Origin: Diploptera punctata
Lineage: Eukaryota > Arthropoda > Insecta > Blattodea > Blaberidae
NCBI GenBank assembly: GCA_030220185.1
Contig: JASPKZ010007287.1
Location: 628,501-692,500 of the forward strand
DNA: 64,000 bases
Direction: 5' to 3'
The first letter of the stretch is position 1; each line of letters starts with the position of its first letter. A program made the translations under genes and the position numbers. Shown here piece after piece: positions 42,791-55,906 of the stretch. Below the pieces are notes generated by a model. That model made no database searches and was not told the origin of the DNA. It saw nothing but the letters and a program-made list of their open reading frames with translations.

Positions 42791-43997
42791 AATATGTTAC
42801 TTTAAATGTTACTTTATTTTTCACTGTTATTATTCTATTTCCAAATCCTCTGATTTTTATGTTTTCCAACTCCCTAACTATTTTCCTGCTAGTTTTCGGC
42901 TATTCCTTTGTGTAATTAAATTTTTATAGTCTTATTATTAGAATAATTGTTAATTTATTTTCCCAATATAAATCATACATTGCAAGTTATAATGCGGTTC
43001 CTTGAGCCTTACGTGGGCCAAGATTAATTACCAGTGTGGATGCACGAGTTGCTACCTGGGGACTTAAATATTAATCGATTCATTTTTCTTGTATTTCTGT
43101 TAATAATATTTTTGATTATTAGCCCGAATATAAGTAGAATATTATTTGTTTGAGATGGATAGGGTTAGTTTCCTACGGGGTGGCTGTAATGTTTAATATA
43201 GACTCCATTATATGCCTCTGTAGTCATCGTGGCCATTTTGAAAAAAAATAATAGACGTTAGCCAACTTCCCAGTTTTTTTATCCTAACAACAAACTACCT
43301 AGTTAATAAATCATAATTTAATTTTTCGTATCCTAGCTCTATCCATGATTCAGTAAGATATCCAAGATCGTGTTTTTACGTGAATATATATATATATATA
43401 TATAAAAAAAAAGAATGTTTACATAGTACCAAACGTATTTAGTGCATTAGTGGCGTAAGTATAAGATGTGTCCGCCATCTTGTTTGCTTTAATTTATTAC
43501 CCTTTTCCAAAAATATGATAAAAAATTTCACTATAACAAAAAAAAATTCCAATCTAGTGGCGTGTAAAGCAACCTATGATCCCTTGGGCTTATCTCTCGT
43601 GGTGATGCTTTCAGAAATGATTTATGTGTACATGTGATCGTGCCACGTCTTCCCGATAGACGAAATAATAAAATATTACAAACGTATAATTATTAACATT
43701 GGATGAGATATTGCCTTAATTCACATAAAAAATACTAAATCAAATTCATTACTACACTCTACAAATATTCTGAAAAAAAATATCATAACCTAGGTTAACA
43801 ACCCATCTGTGTCAAAATCTGTACAACACCAAAATAATTCATAAAGCTTATATGTATCCAAAAAAAATCAAGTTCTGAAATGAACATAAAACATAACCTA
43901 GAAGAAAAAATAAATATATAGATGTCCGCCTATAAAGAAAATAACATCTCTAAAAAAAATATCAACAACACCAAAATTGTCGTATATATATCCAAAT

Positions 43998-44742
43998 CTG
44001 AAATCGCCACATTGTCAAACGTAAACAATATTCAAATTATTAAAGTGCTAAAATTCAGAGAGAGAGAAAACAATCATGTTAAAATGTTCAACTTTGTTAG
44101 CTATTCTAAGTTACTAGGACCATTTGGTCCCATATTTGATTCTAAGTCTTAAAATGACCAAAGAATGATAAAAAATGGAGTCATATTACCAATGTAGACG
44201 CCACTGTCCCGCTGGACCCCGCTAGGGGACCGCAATCGGTCCCGCTGCCGTTCTGCCTTTTCCACTCAAAAATCCCGGCTTTTATATGATTATCTTCACC
44301 TTTCACCATCCCCTAAAGCTAATGGAAGCCCTATTTCCTTGCCCCACCTGTAGTAATATTCCTAGTATGTTCATGGCCAAGTTATATAAGGTGTTTTTAA
44401 CTTCTTCCCTAATGTGTTTGGGTTACATAAGGTTTCGTAAGAATTTCCTATTTGGTTGAAACTAATAAGTTGTTTTTGATATTATATAAGATTTCGTAAG
44501 TGTGACTTCATTGTTTGACAAATATATTGATGTGAAAAGTTATTTTATATTAATTTTTTCCTTAGTTTTTTATCTATAAAACACTTATGTATATTTGGTT
44601 TGAGATTTCAATCCGCATTTAAAGGGTGAATATTTATGCCCTATTTTTTGGTATAATACACATGTATATGTATCTATCCTTTATCGGCTTTTTATAGTAT
44701 TTTATTATTATTATTGCAGTTAGGCCCTAGTGTTTTATAATA
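43998..44742 (+). repeat. Type-A terminal repeat, 3' copy, 5'-deleted
   Basis: From TGAAATCGCCACATTGTCAA to the end it is almost identical to 35574-36315, including GGAGTCATATTACCAATGTA. The first about 225 bases are missing and the junction falls in AT-rich sequence. Confidence 0.85.
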
Positions 44743-44885
44743 ATAATATTCTATTATACTTACGGATAAGGAAACGAACCCTAGACTCCAAAAATTAACT
44801 TTAGATTCGTAATAATATCACACAAACACAGCAATTACAATTAATCATCTATACTTTGTTTAGAGGAGATTTTGATATTAATTAC

Positions 44886-44918
<33 letters not shown>
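44886..44918 (+). repeat. GA microsatellite
   Basis: About 16 uninterrupted GA units. The Arg-Glu repeat read from it is not a protein signal. Confidence 0.95.
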
Positions 44919-44919
<1 letters not shown>

Positions 44920-46386
44920 AGGAATTCAACTGTAGGTTATTAATAAGCATAGGACTGGCTTTAGGATTTTTTTCATTGTGTATTTTTTGGTGTTGTCGAT
45001 GTTTATTGTTTTGTGGTTATAATTTATACAGATGTTTTTAGGTTATATTCAGATGTTTTATTTATTTTTTCTAGGTTATGTTATATGTTTTATTATTTTT
45101 TATTCACAGGAAGTTTCTTTTACAGAGCTTTAATATGTGTAGGGTTATACTGTTTGAGTTACAGGAAATTTTATTTTATGTTTATTGTAGTAATGGAATT
45201 ATTTTATAGTATGTGTTGTGTTAATTAAGGCAATATCTCATGGTTTATTTTCATTATGTTTGAATGTAGGTCATGAAAAAATGACATACTTGCCTTCTAG
45301 CGTAACATTAACGGAATCTTTGGCGAATTAATCATTTCTGTGTATAGCATCATTACGAGAAATAAGCCCAATGGATTATATGTTATATGTAGCATTACAC
45401 GCCACTCCTCGAATTAGATTTGCAAAATTTTTAAACTCAATCGTATAATAATTTTCCGAATTACGAGCATACATAGAAGAATAAAGGTTTTGAAGCAAAC
45501 AAGATGGCGGACGACACAAAACACAAAGGAAATGCGGTTAGACGACATAAGCAAACGTCGTCAGACCAAACCACTAGGAATCGATGTTTAGGGATAAACA
45601 AAGTAAATCATGACCATTTAAACAAACATAATACGTATCAATAATAATAGGTGTGTGTTCTCTAGATAAATTTTCGAAGTTGCCCAGTGAATAATAAAAA
45701 AACACAGGTATTGGTAAACGCATGGGGAATCCATTGTGGGAATTAATAATTAAGTTTAACTCTAAACAACACGATAGAAGCTAATACCATTAAGTTAGAT
45801 ATTTATTCTTAGCCCACATATGGTTCAGGGAACCATATGGTGGCTGACGAAGTAATAAGTAATTCAGAAGACTAGTTGGGGAAAAAAGGGTTAGGTAAAT
45901 TTAATAAAATTAAAAGCTACTCTAATAATAAACATGGATAAAACTGTGAATAATTTAATAATAAAATAGTATCTGTAATAATTGGGGTAATATCTGAATT
46001 AATTAAAACACTTTTAGATTTAAACAAACAACAGTGTCTCAAATGGCAAGACAGGACATGAGGTGATAAACTGAGGATTGATACAGATTTTTTTGGGAAA
46101 TGTAACCTGATATGTTGTATGGTAGGCGAGCACCTATGGTATGTTAGGACATTTTACAGCTAAAAATCAAGAGTTAGGGATAAAAAACTAATGCGGATAT
46201 GGATAACTAAGTGGCTAGGCCTAGATGAGATTATCTATAATAAATACAGGAGATACACATTTAAGGAAAATTACTTTTTAAACATAATAAAAATAAAAAC
46301 CTGTAATAATAACACAGATAAAAAAACAAATTACGACTAATGAGATAATATTACTAAATTAAGGAAAATGCGATACTACCAAAATA

Positions 46387-46388
46387 TT

Positions 46389-46436
<48 letters not shown>

Positions 46437-46482
46437 TGTGAAAATAAAGCAAGCGACCATAATAATGATAGTGAGAATAACA

Positions 46483-46538
<56 letters not shown>

Positions 46539-46574
46539 CACTATGGAAATCGGGTAAAAATAATATAATAATAT

Positions 46575-46628
<54 letters not shown>

Positions 46629-46678
46629 GACGATGAAACTTAGGTAAAAATCATGTAAGTGACTGACGACAATAATAA

Positions 46679-46731
<53 letters not shown>

Positions 46732-46757
46732 ATAATAATAATAATAATAATAATAAA
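46387..46757 (+). repeat. Cluster of AAT and ACT microsatellites
   Basis: AAT arrays at about 46388-46432, 46482-46536, 46577-46627 and 46731-46757, and an ACT array at 46680-46730. The 197-codon minus frame across them (46359-46952) is a simple-repeat translation (Ile/Ser runs). Confidence 0.9.
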
Positions 46758-49700
46758 CATAATGATAATAATAGGGCAAGAGTGGTAGAAGGGCTCATCC
46801 CAGGCATATACGGACCATACAGGAAATAATAGTTTTCGGAAGAATAAATGTGTGAACTTACCATCATGAAGGAATGCTAACCCGCCATCTTGAACTTCAT
46901 CAAGGAAAATACTATTTAATTTTTTTTGGGACTTAAACACTTTAAAATACAAGAAGTAACTATCTCACTCAACATGTAGGACCTAAATGTCCATTGTAAT
47001 ACACTATAGTTAGGATGCCAGGTAACAGTAAAATCAGCCATAACACTGACTTGTGTTTATTTCTGGGAGTGAATGTTTTTTATTTCCATATAGATAAAAC
47101 TCACTTGGTGAACTATAATGACATTTCAAGTAAACACATTTGCATGCAATTCAAATAAACACTTTTACGTGTAATTAAAATACGATTGTCCATATATATA
47201 TATATTGCCGTAAGGACTGTAGTGATCCGATGCTGGGCAGTTGTGCACTCAGATAAATAATGAGATAAATAAAATGGCTGTTAAAATAAGCAATCTGTAA
47301 CCCAACAGGACTAGTTGCAGTAGAAAAATGGTTAAGGCGATAATGATGATAGACATTATTACCAACTTAAGGAACCAATGAGTGACGACAGTTACAATTA
47401 TACAAAGTGGCGTGTATCAGCAAATAAAATGTGTAAAGACGTTTTTGTAAAAGAGAGAACGAAAAAGGGGCAAGGGAACTTAGGACAAATAAGAGAGAAC
47501 TCGGACGAAAGAGGGGAATGGAGATTTAGAGTAATCAAGAGGGAACTCTAGTAAGAAATACAGATTATAGTTTTGGAAACAAGATGCATGCAGAAATGAT
47601 CAGAAACAGTTAGACTTATTCCCTTAAAATTTAAAAGGTGTAATTTAGGATACTTGACAATCAGTGGGGTGTTTTATCCGATCTAATAAAGGGTGACAAT
47701 TCAAAAATGGGAACCCAGGGGTTACACTAAATGTAATAGTACTGTGTATTACACAACAAATAATACACTCTATAGGCAGTGGTTTTTGCTGGAATGGACG
47801 AGCTTGGGAAAGGATTTGGAGAATCTAAAGGTGCCTGGGCTCTCTTAACCTGCAGGACTCGTTCCATATCAGTAAGGGCTAGTGACCAGTCGAGAAGTAG
47901 ACACACACACACATGTGGAATTTAGAATATTAAGATAATAAATAATAACTATATCGCTTAAGACTTTCCGTATTTAGGCATACAAGGAGAAAAATAACGG
48001 GATAGGCTGCAAATTAAGTCAATCTTGGCTAGGTGACGTTAGGCAGGAAAGTAAACATACAGAAATAAATATTGAAGCAATCGCACAAATAGATACAAGT
48101 TGGGAAGGACTAAGGACCCGTTGGGGAGAGTTTCTGCTTTCGTCAATTTCGCAAATTGCCTGAACACTTCGCCAACGTGTTAGGAAGAAATCTAGGGATG
48201 TGCAAGTCAGAAGATGGGACAACCCCGTTATTACATGATCTAGAGACAGAGTACTCCACAATGATCCTGGGGCACTGGCCATAAAACCTTACCGCCTTGG
48301 TACTGACGTTAAGGACCATGCGGAACAATATCGTTTAGAGAGAGAGATAGGCATCCGAGAAAGAAGATACGAACGAAAACACAAAGCAATTACGGGCAGA
48401 GAGACCCACAGGAAACACTGAAGCAATCACGGGCAAAGAGACCAACAGACACATCAGTGATACCCGGATTTAGAGAGCGATGAGGGCAATAGTGGGACCA
48501 CCATCGAAGAAAATAGAATTCAATCCACTCATTTGATGAGCCCAACAGGCTCTCCCTAAGTTTGACATTGAGATCGAAAATTCTGGAGCGTCAGAATTGG
48601 ACGGGGGGTCAGGAAGGACTCGTGCCTTTATCGGCGAGGATGGGACCATCTCGCCCACCCTCTTGAGGCCGCAGCTCGGAGGAATCCGGGCCACTAAGAC
48701 CAAAAGCGAGCCCATTCCTCGCCTTCAAAGTGCGACAACTTCGCTGGCTCACTCGATATAGCGAGGGCTATAGGAAGAACAAATGATGAGGCGGGCATAA
48801 ATCGGGCCACCGTCGACACGGATGGAAAGGGCCTATCCCTTTACTTGAGGCCGCAGCTCAGAGGAATCCGGGCCACCAAGTTAATGGACGTTAGGTCCCA
48901 TGCGTGTCTACTAGGCCGCAGCTCGAGGAGATGTCCGGGGCCTCCCTAGTAGATAAAGATGCTAAGACTAACCCACCGGTGGAGAGAGCAAAGCGGAAAG
49001 CGAAACCGCGAAGAGAAAGGCTTACGCACAGGTAGAATATGGTCATAACGAAGAGACAACATATACTAGCAAGGAACATCAGAAACAATAGGGCACTAGA
49101 GGAACAATAGTGTGGGAAACACATACACACGATTGTGCGATCGACGAGTAAAGCCAAGAGAGACAGATTGACCTAGGTAGGAGGATTACATAAAATGAGA
49201 GGTTAAACACATAAGGTAGAGTATATATGTTAAAGTAACATAAGCAGTCTAAAATTCAACTAGGAACTAGCCCAAAAATACATAGAAGGAAAATAAGAGG
49301 AAATAAAGGAGTAGGAGATGACAAAATAAGGGAGAGGTTAAACCCATAGGTAAGATAGAGAAAAAAACAGGGAATAAGTCTACACGTAACAAGAAGTAAT
49401 GTAAAAATTTTGTTTGAAGAAATTCAAGAGAACAGATATGAGGTATTGCCAAATAAATTAAAATATTAGGGAAGACATGAATTAAATGCACTATTGTTAG
49501 GAATGAAAGGAGTTTTTTTTATAAAGTCATCTATTGTAGGCTGTAGCAAAGGAAATATGCCATATAATTTAGAAACTAGGAATGTAATATCAGGGAATTT
49601 AAGATGCAAAGAAGCATCAAGGATACCGAGTGATAATAGGAAAACGAATGCTCTCAAAATCAGGACCTCAAGAGCGAATGATATCCGGAATTCAGGTTGC

Positions 49701-50044
49701 ATGATATTAAGGTATACTTGTACCAAGTAATATTTACATCTTTAAAGCCCTTTCGGTTTTTGTGTAGACGAGCGCACTCGGTCGAGCTCAGGACTATAGG
49801 AAAAGGAGCAAAATTGTAATACAATCCAAGAAATGGAAATTTTTTAAACGTATTGATACGGTAAGATTAACTGAACTTAATATTGGTGACTCCAGTGAAA
49901 CCTGAATAGCAGAGAAATAAGGGCATGAAAATCATAATGCCAGAGACATAAGAGCATTTCTTTTCTTTTTTTTCTTCCAACATAGGTTAGCTAATAAGAG
50001 ATATAGATGAGACAGATAGCTGCTAGGACATGAAGAGAGTCGCC

Positions 50045-51455
50045 ACAATGTGGGGCATAATGAAGATCTTACTAAAATACTTCTTCAAATTGTATATCCA
50101 AGCACTCCTTCGGCCTTTAGGCCAGTTCCACATGGAGAAGAGCTGCCTGGTCCTCTTCCTCCAGCTGTTTTAGAGAACCTGTCAGAAGATGATGTTGAAA
50201 GTGAACTTGATGCAATCACTGATACTGATGATGTATATCAGCCTGAAGACGGCATTACTCCACAACGGCTCTCTCAAAGTTACCTTAATGATCTAGTTCG
50301 TAATCTGAATTTGCCAAAGAAATCTGCAGAACTACTTGGCTCACGGCTTAAAAGTAAAAGTCATCTGGAACCAGAAACACATTACTTATGGTACAGACAC
50401 AGAGAACAAGAACTAGTTCCTTTATTATAACAGAATTATTGCTTGCTTTACAGTAATGACATAAACACTTCTATGACATTGAGCATGATCCTACTCATTG
50501 GAGACGCTTCATGGACTCATCAAAGAGGAGTCTCAAAGGTGTGTTACTGAATAATGGGAATTTGTATGGGCCCATTCCTATTGCCCATTCAGTTCAGATG
50601 AAGGAGAGATTCGAGAACATGAAGTTGCTCTTAATACGTATCCAGTACGAGAAATACAGGTGGCTAATCTGTGGTGATTTCAGTGTTATAGGAATACTAT
50701 TAGGGAAACATGCTGGTTTCACAAAAATGCCATGCTATCTATGTGGATGGAACTGTCGGGCAAAATAAAAACATTGGGGTGTGAAAGTTTGGCCAGAGCA
50801 GATAAATGTTGTGCCTGAAACTAAAAACACCCTACATAAACCACTTGTAGACCATGAAAAAGTTCTGCTTCCACCACTACACATCAAATTGGACTTGATG
50901 AAGCAGTTTGTAAGAGCTCTACCAAAGAAAGGGCCTTGCTTCAAGTACCTTTGTAAGAAATTTCCATCCATCGCACAAGAAAAATTGAAAGCTGGATTTT
51001 TTGTTGGTAAGCAAATAAATAAACTGATGAAGTATGAATATTTTGAATACACAATGAATGAGAGAGGAAAAGAAGCCTGGACCGCTTTCTGATCTGTTAC
51101 TGAAACTTTCTAGGCGACAACAAAGATCCTAATTACAAGGCAATTGTGGAAAATATGTTGGAAATTTTCAAAAAGTTGAAATGTAACATAAGTGTGAAAG
51201 TTCATGTTCTATGTTTCCATATCGATTACTTCCCCGAAAATCTGGGACATTATAGTGAAGAGCAAGGTGAACGTTTTCACCAGGATATTTGAGAGATGGA
51301 GAGGAGGTACCATATCGATTACTTCCCCGAAAATCTGGGACATTATAGTGAAGAGCAAGGTGAACGTTTTCACCAGGATATTAAAGAGATGGAGAGGAGG
51401 TACCAGGGAACATGAAATGAAACTACTGTTGGATGTTGATGAAGGAGACTAAAAA
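50045..51455 (+). pseudogene. Decayed gene of a dispersed invertebrate family, function unknown
   Basis: Pieces read in order in changing frames. GHNEDLTKILLQIVYPS and then an acidic SEDDVESELDAITDTDDVYQ come first. NDLVRNLNLPKKSAELLGSR, YLWYRHREQELVP and MDSSKRSLKGVLLNNGNLYG follow. Next are YEKYRWLICGDFSVIGILLG, KMPCYLCGWNCRAK (CxxC), HKPLVDHEKVLLPPLHIKLD and, from about 51205, FHIDYFPENLGHYSEEQGER. At least four frame changes or stops interrupt it. I recall this protein type as multi-copy and uncharacterised in invertebrate genomes, so a transposon origin is likely; the catalytic class is not established. It abuts the truncated end of the outer LTR element. A shorter relative is at 29128-29265. 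Confidence 0.55.
51221..51406 (+). repeat. 93-bp in-frame tandem duplication
   Basis: ATCGATTACTTCCCCGAAAA at 51221 recurs at 51314. The units match except near the end, where the first has TGA and the second AAA (ATATTTGAGAG against ATATTAAAGAG). 93 bases keep the frame. Confidence 0.85.
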
Positions 51456-51647
51456 TAGAGGAACTTCAAGGAAGTCAAAGAAGAGAAGGTTTCAAAATTA
51501 ATGGAACACCATTTATTTTCTGTTTTGTTACAAGGTAGTTACAAAATTATTAGGGCAGTTCTTTACAGTACTTTAACATGTATTTTTAACAAAAATTTAT
51601 CTTGTGTGAAATGTAGTTTGTATATATTTGTGCTTATAGTAGCTAAG

Positions 51648-51975
51648 TCCACCGCTGTGGTCTCGAAGTAGCGTGCTGCCTTGTCACGCAGCGGACCCGG
51701 GTTCGATCCCCGGTCGGGGCAGTTTTACTGGGTAAGGTTTTTATCGGGGATTTTCCTCACCTGTAAGACAAATGTCAGGGAAACTTTAAGGCTCAAACGG
51801 TCCCCAAAATCGTATGGCTATCATCATCATCATCATCATAATCCTTTACCGGTGTGAAAAGCAATGGGGAGCTACCACACCTGCAATTCCCTAGTAAAGT
51901 TGCAAAGCATAGCATGAAAATGCTATTATTGCATTGAAAGACCTGCCTTCGGGCAGGATTACTATGGATGGATGG
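51648..51975 (+). repeat. SINE-D, tRNA-derived, about 330 bp
   Basis: Head CTGTGGTCTCGAAGTAGCGT (A-box region) and GGACCCGGGTTCGATCCCCG (B box). Body TTTTATCGGGGATTTTCCTC and GGCTCAAACGGTCCCC, an ATC simple run at 51820-51838, TACCACACCTGCAATTCCC, and an end in a GGAT repeat at 51963-51975. Well preserved, so probably recent. Confidence 0.8.
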
Positions 51976-52194
51976 ATAGTAGCTAAACGTGAAAATTTAA
52001 ATTCTTATTTTGTAAAAAAACCTAACGTGATAGACAAAAATGGAAATCATTTCTGGAATCAGTATAAAAAATTGATTTAAAAACACCTATTTTAAAAAAA
52101 TCATCTGAGAAAAAGTTTTAAAATGCAGACTTGTGTTATTTTTTATTAGGTTTTACAATCCAATATGTATCTCCTGTGTCCAAAATTATTTTAA

Positions 52195-52500
52195 TATTAT
52201 TTTCTTACTCTTCCCTATCTGATCAATCCAGCTTTTATAGTACTTTTTTTTTATGGATAAGCAAGATCCTATATCCACATCTTTTCTTCTTCTTTTGATT
52301 TCCAATAAAATACTTGCTTAGAAATTATTTCCCGTGACATCCTTTTCATATGTCCAAATCATTCTAATTTTTTTTATAAACAACAAAATCTAATGTAGGA
52401 TTTTGTCTAATTATGCCATTTCTCTTGACAGTTTATTCTTACCCTTGTATTTAAGTGTCAATTCTGCTCCATATGTTATTGTGCTTTTTACTATTGAATT
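52195..52500 (-). pseudogene. LINE RT C-terminal scrap
   Basis: The minus strand keeps a YGAELTLKYKGKNKLSREMA-like segment and KKIRMIWTYEKDVTGNNF further on, the pattern of the post-RT region of RTE/Jockey LINEs (YG-E-W-L ... R-R-W-GHV). Several stops. Too decayed to place in a clade. Confidence 0.4.
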
Positions 52501-52504
52501 AATA

Positions 52505-54235
52505 TGCAATTCTATTAATATTTGAGGAGAAAAATCTTCACCTAAATTGGGATTTGAACCCAAGGACTCTGGTTTCATGTACCAGCACATTAGACCACTA
52601 TACTAACCGGGCATTATATTTTGAATGAAAAATGTTCTCTCTCTTATACACTTCTGCATGCCTTAGCCGTGAACCTCCGTTCTACAATCCCATTGTTACG
52701 CGCGGCGTCTGTTAAGCCCCTGCGTATTGATAGCGTTAAGTTCACTATTGCTTAAGTGGTCTTTGGCCCGAGCGGTTGGCCTTGGTTTTGGAGGAAGAGT
52801 TCTACAAATAAACATGTTAAAACACAGTAAACGAAAAATTAACATAATTTATTAAAATAAAGTCAAACATAAAGAGATATTAAATTAATAACATAGAAAA
52901 CAAATTATTTAAAACAGCTGAAATTGCCACATTGTCAAACGTAAAAATATTCAAATTATTAAAGTGCTAAAATTCAGAGAGAGAGAAAACAATCATGTTA
53001 AAATATTCAACTTTGTTAGCTATTCTAAGTTACTAGGACCATTTGGTCCCATATTTGATTCTAAGTCTTAAAATGACCAAGAATTGATAAAACAAGGAGT
53101 TATATTACCAATGTAGACGCCACCGTCCCGCAGGACCCGTTGAGGGGACCGCAATCGGTCCCGCTGCCGTTCTGCCTTTCTCACTCCAAAATCCCGGTTT
53201 TTATATGATTATCTTCACCTCTCACTATCCCCTAAAGCTAAATGGAAGCCCTATTTTCTTGCCCCATCTGTAGTAATATTCCTAGTATGTTCATGGCCAT
53301 GTCATATAATATGTTTTTAATTACTTATCCTAATGTGTTTTTCGTAAGAGTGTCCCATTAGGTTGAAACTAACAAAGTTGTTTTTGATAATATATAAGAT
53401 TTCGTAAGTGTGTCTTCATTGTTTGACAAATATATTGAATTGAAATAGCCATTTTATAATAATTTTTTCCTTAGTTTTTTATCTATAAAACACTTATGTA
53501 TATTTGGATTAAGATTTCAATCCGCATTTAAAGGGTGAATATTTATGCCCTATTTTTTGGTATAATACACATGTATATGTGTCTATTCTTTATCGGTTTT
53601 ATAGTATTTTATTATTATTGCAGTTAGGCCCTAGTGTTGTATAACACCCATCTTGCGGCTTCTTATTCAAGAAGACTTTAAATGGGATTTTAACACTACT
53701 ATTATAGCTAGAAAAGTTTATATTGTGATTTTGTATTTAAAATTATCACTCACACTAAAAGACAAATTAATATTTGAAGAGAAAAATGTTTGCCCAATAT
53801 GGCATTTGAATCCAAGATCTCTGACTTTACATACCATTGCATTAGATCATTATGCTACTGGGGGATGTTACTTTAACAAAAAATTTTCTCTCTCTCATAC
53901 AATCCCATGTGCTCAAAGCTGTGAACCTTCATTCTAAAATGCCATATCGCCGCTTCTTTTGCAAGAAGACTTTAAATGGGATTTTAACACTGCCATTATA
54001 GCTAGTAATGCTTATATTGTATTTTTATTTAAATTTATCAGTCACACTGAAGGACAAATTAATATTTCAAGAGAAATTGCAAGTGGGATTGTATAAGAGA
54101 GAGAAAAATTTCCATTTAAAGTGTGATGATCTAATGCACTGGCACGTAAAACCAGAGACCTTGGCTTCAAATCCCAGTTTGGACAAGACATTTTTTCTTC
54201 TAATATTAATTTGTCCTTCATTGTGAGAGATAAAT
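52505..54235. repeat. SINE-A units interrupted by a solo type-A LTR
   Basis: 52505-52693 and 53647-53940 form one SINE-A unit (ATATTTGAGGAGAAAAATCT, reverse tRNA-like head at about 52540-52610, CTTCTTATTCAAGAAGAC after the LTR). A second unit follows at 53941-54235, with a plus-oriented head near 54120-54190 (CCTTGGCTTCAAATCCCAG). Confidence 0.65.
52694..53646 (+). repeat. Solo type-A LTR, 953 bp
   Basis: Starts TGTTACGCGCGGCGTC and ends AGTGTTGTATAACA, flanked by CCCAT at 52689-52693 and 53647-53651. Collinear with 35349-36315 throughout with scattered substitutions and small indels. Perfect TGTTA...TAACA ends and the 5-bp duplication define the boundaries of the family. Confidence 0.9.
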
Positions 54236-54582
54236 TAAAATAGAAATATCACAATGTAAATCTCTTTTTGTTATCAGTTAATCCTACAACATATTATTTA
54301 ATATTCTAATTGCTCAATGTGCTTTAATTATTATTTTCTTAATTTCATTTTATTGTTTTCATTCTTGTTAATATTTAATCCTTAATATTTGCTTTTTTAA
54401 AAATCTTTCCTTCTTCTAAAATTGAATCTTGATTTTTAGTTCCACATGACTTGTAAACAGATTTTTCTAATTTCAGTTGAAAGTATTTTAATTTTATTTT
54501 AATTAAAAGAAACTGTCATAGAGATACAAATATTATTAATGTTAATGAATATTAATAAAAATATAAATAAATAAATAAATAA

Positions 54583-54640
<58 letters not shown>

Positions 54641-54843
54641 AACAGCAATATAAAGAATATAAACTTAAAAAAAATTAATCCCTTTTGGCTTAAAACTCCA
54701 ATACAAATATAAATTAAAGACAGAATTAAGAACAATTTGGTCAAGCTACAAACTTCACTTTAGGAATATTGTTAAAAACTGAAAAAAAAGTTTGGGAAAC
54801 TCTACTTCATACATTACTTACTAAGAACCGATACCTGTATTAT
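54236..54843. other. No gene; AAT microsatellite at 54584-54639
   Basis: AT-rich. The minus 81-codon frame over the microsatellite is a Tyr-run translation artefact. Confidence 0.6.
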
Positions 54844-55906
54844 TGTTATGACCGGGGCTTATCTCAGCCATAACATAGCGTAAAAAGGGTCTCTATTTTT
54901 TTAGTGATCTTTGGCCCGAGCGGCTGGCCTTGGTTTTTGGGGGGAGAACATCACATTTGTACACAGAAACACATTAAAACCATAAAAAACATTATTTACT
55001 TTAAATAAAACAAAACAAAATATATATTAAAACAAAGCAGATAAAACAAGTTATTAAAGGAAGCTAAAAATCGCCATGTTGAACCGCGCCGAATAGATTG
55101 AAATCTTGATAATACTCAGAGAGAGTTCCACTAAAACAACTGTAGATTATTAGTCTTTAATTATTAATTTTGTTCGGCCCTTTGGGTCTTCTTGTTTGAT
55201 AAAGCATATTTTTAATAATCAGACAATTTATTCTAAAGTTTTAAAATCAGAATTGACCATTTTAATAACATGATCCTTTTAATATGATAATACTATAAAC
55301 ATGCATCTTACCCATGAAGAGGCTCCACTCGTCCCCGGGGGGACCTGAAGCGAATGCTTCGGTCCCCCAACTCCAGTCTGATTTTTCGAAAAAAAAAACG
55401 CTAGTTTATATACCATATTTTTTACCTTTCTCTACTCTCAAAATTCGTGGAAATCCTATTTTAATTTCCCAACCTTTATCAATAATTCTGGTTCTGTCAG
55501 GGCCAAATTGTATAAGATGTTTGTTAACTTATATAATGTGTTAGTCAAAAGGCATAAATGTTTACTGAGTTATATGAGCTTTCGTAAGTTTGAAGCTTGT
55601 GTTTGTCAAAAAGCTATATTTTTTATTTGATTATATAAGCTTTCGTAAGTGTGTCCTCATAGTTTGAAAAACATATTGATATGAAATCACTTTTGGTCCA
55701 AATATTCTATTTTATTATAATTTTTCCCTCGTTTTTTATTTAAAAAACCCTTGTGTGAACTTTGAGTGTGACTCCAATCAGCATTATAAAGGTGATTATG
55801 TATTTCATATCTTCTGGTATAATAAACAAGTATATATCGTATATGTTTTATAGTTTTTTATCATATTTTATTATCATTGCGGTTAGGCCCTGTCGTGATC
55901 GCAACA
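54844..55906 (+). repeat. Type-B terminal repeat, 5' copy
   Basis: 1063 bases, TGTTATGACCGGGG to GTCGTGATCGCAACA. Landmarks are TGATCTTTGGCCCGAGCGGC, GTCCCCGGGGGGACC and TTGCGGTTAGGCCCTGTCG. Same length as 34248-35311. Confidence 0.85.

Larger units (their letters stand above)
44748..50015 (-). other. Internal region of the outer type-B element (reverse)
   Basis: The reverse complement is collinear with the interiors of element A and the third element. Aligned points: 46890-46800 with 42110-42190 (CAAGATGGCGG and TTTATTCTTCCGAAAACT-type blocks), 47620-47500 with 41160-41250, 47990-47950 with 40140-40180 (CTTAAGCGAT), 49170-48960 with 58310-58500, and 49990-49745 with 57480-57740. No coding frame is supported. 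Confidence 0.7.

Noticed and set aside
46359..46952. 197-codon minus-strand open frame rich in Ile and Ser
   Set aside because: It is the translation of AAT and ACT microsatellites and has no counterpart in the homologous segment near 42100-42360.
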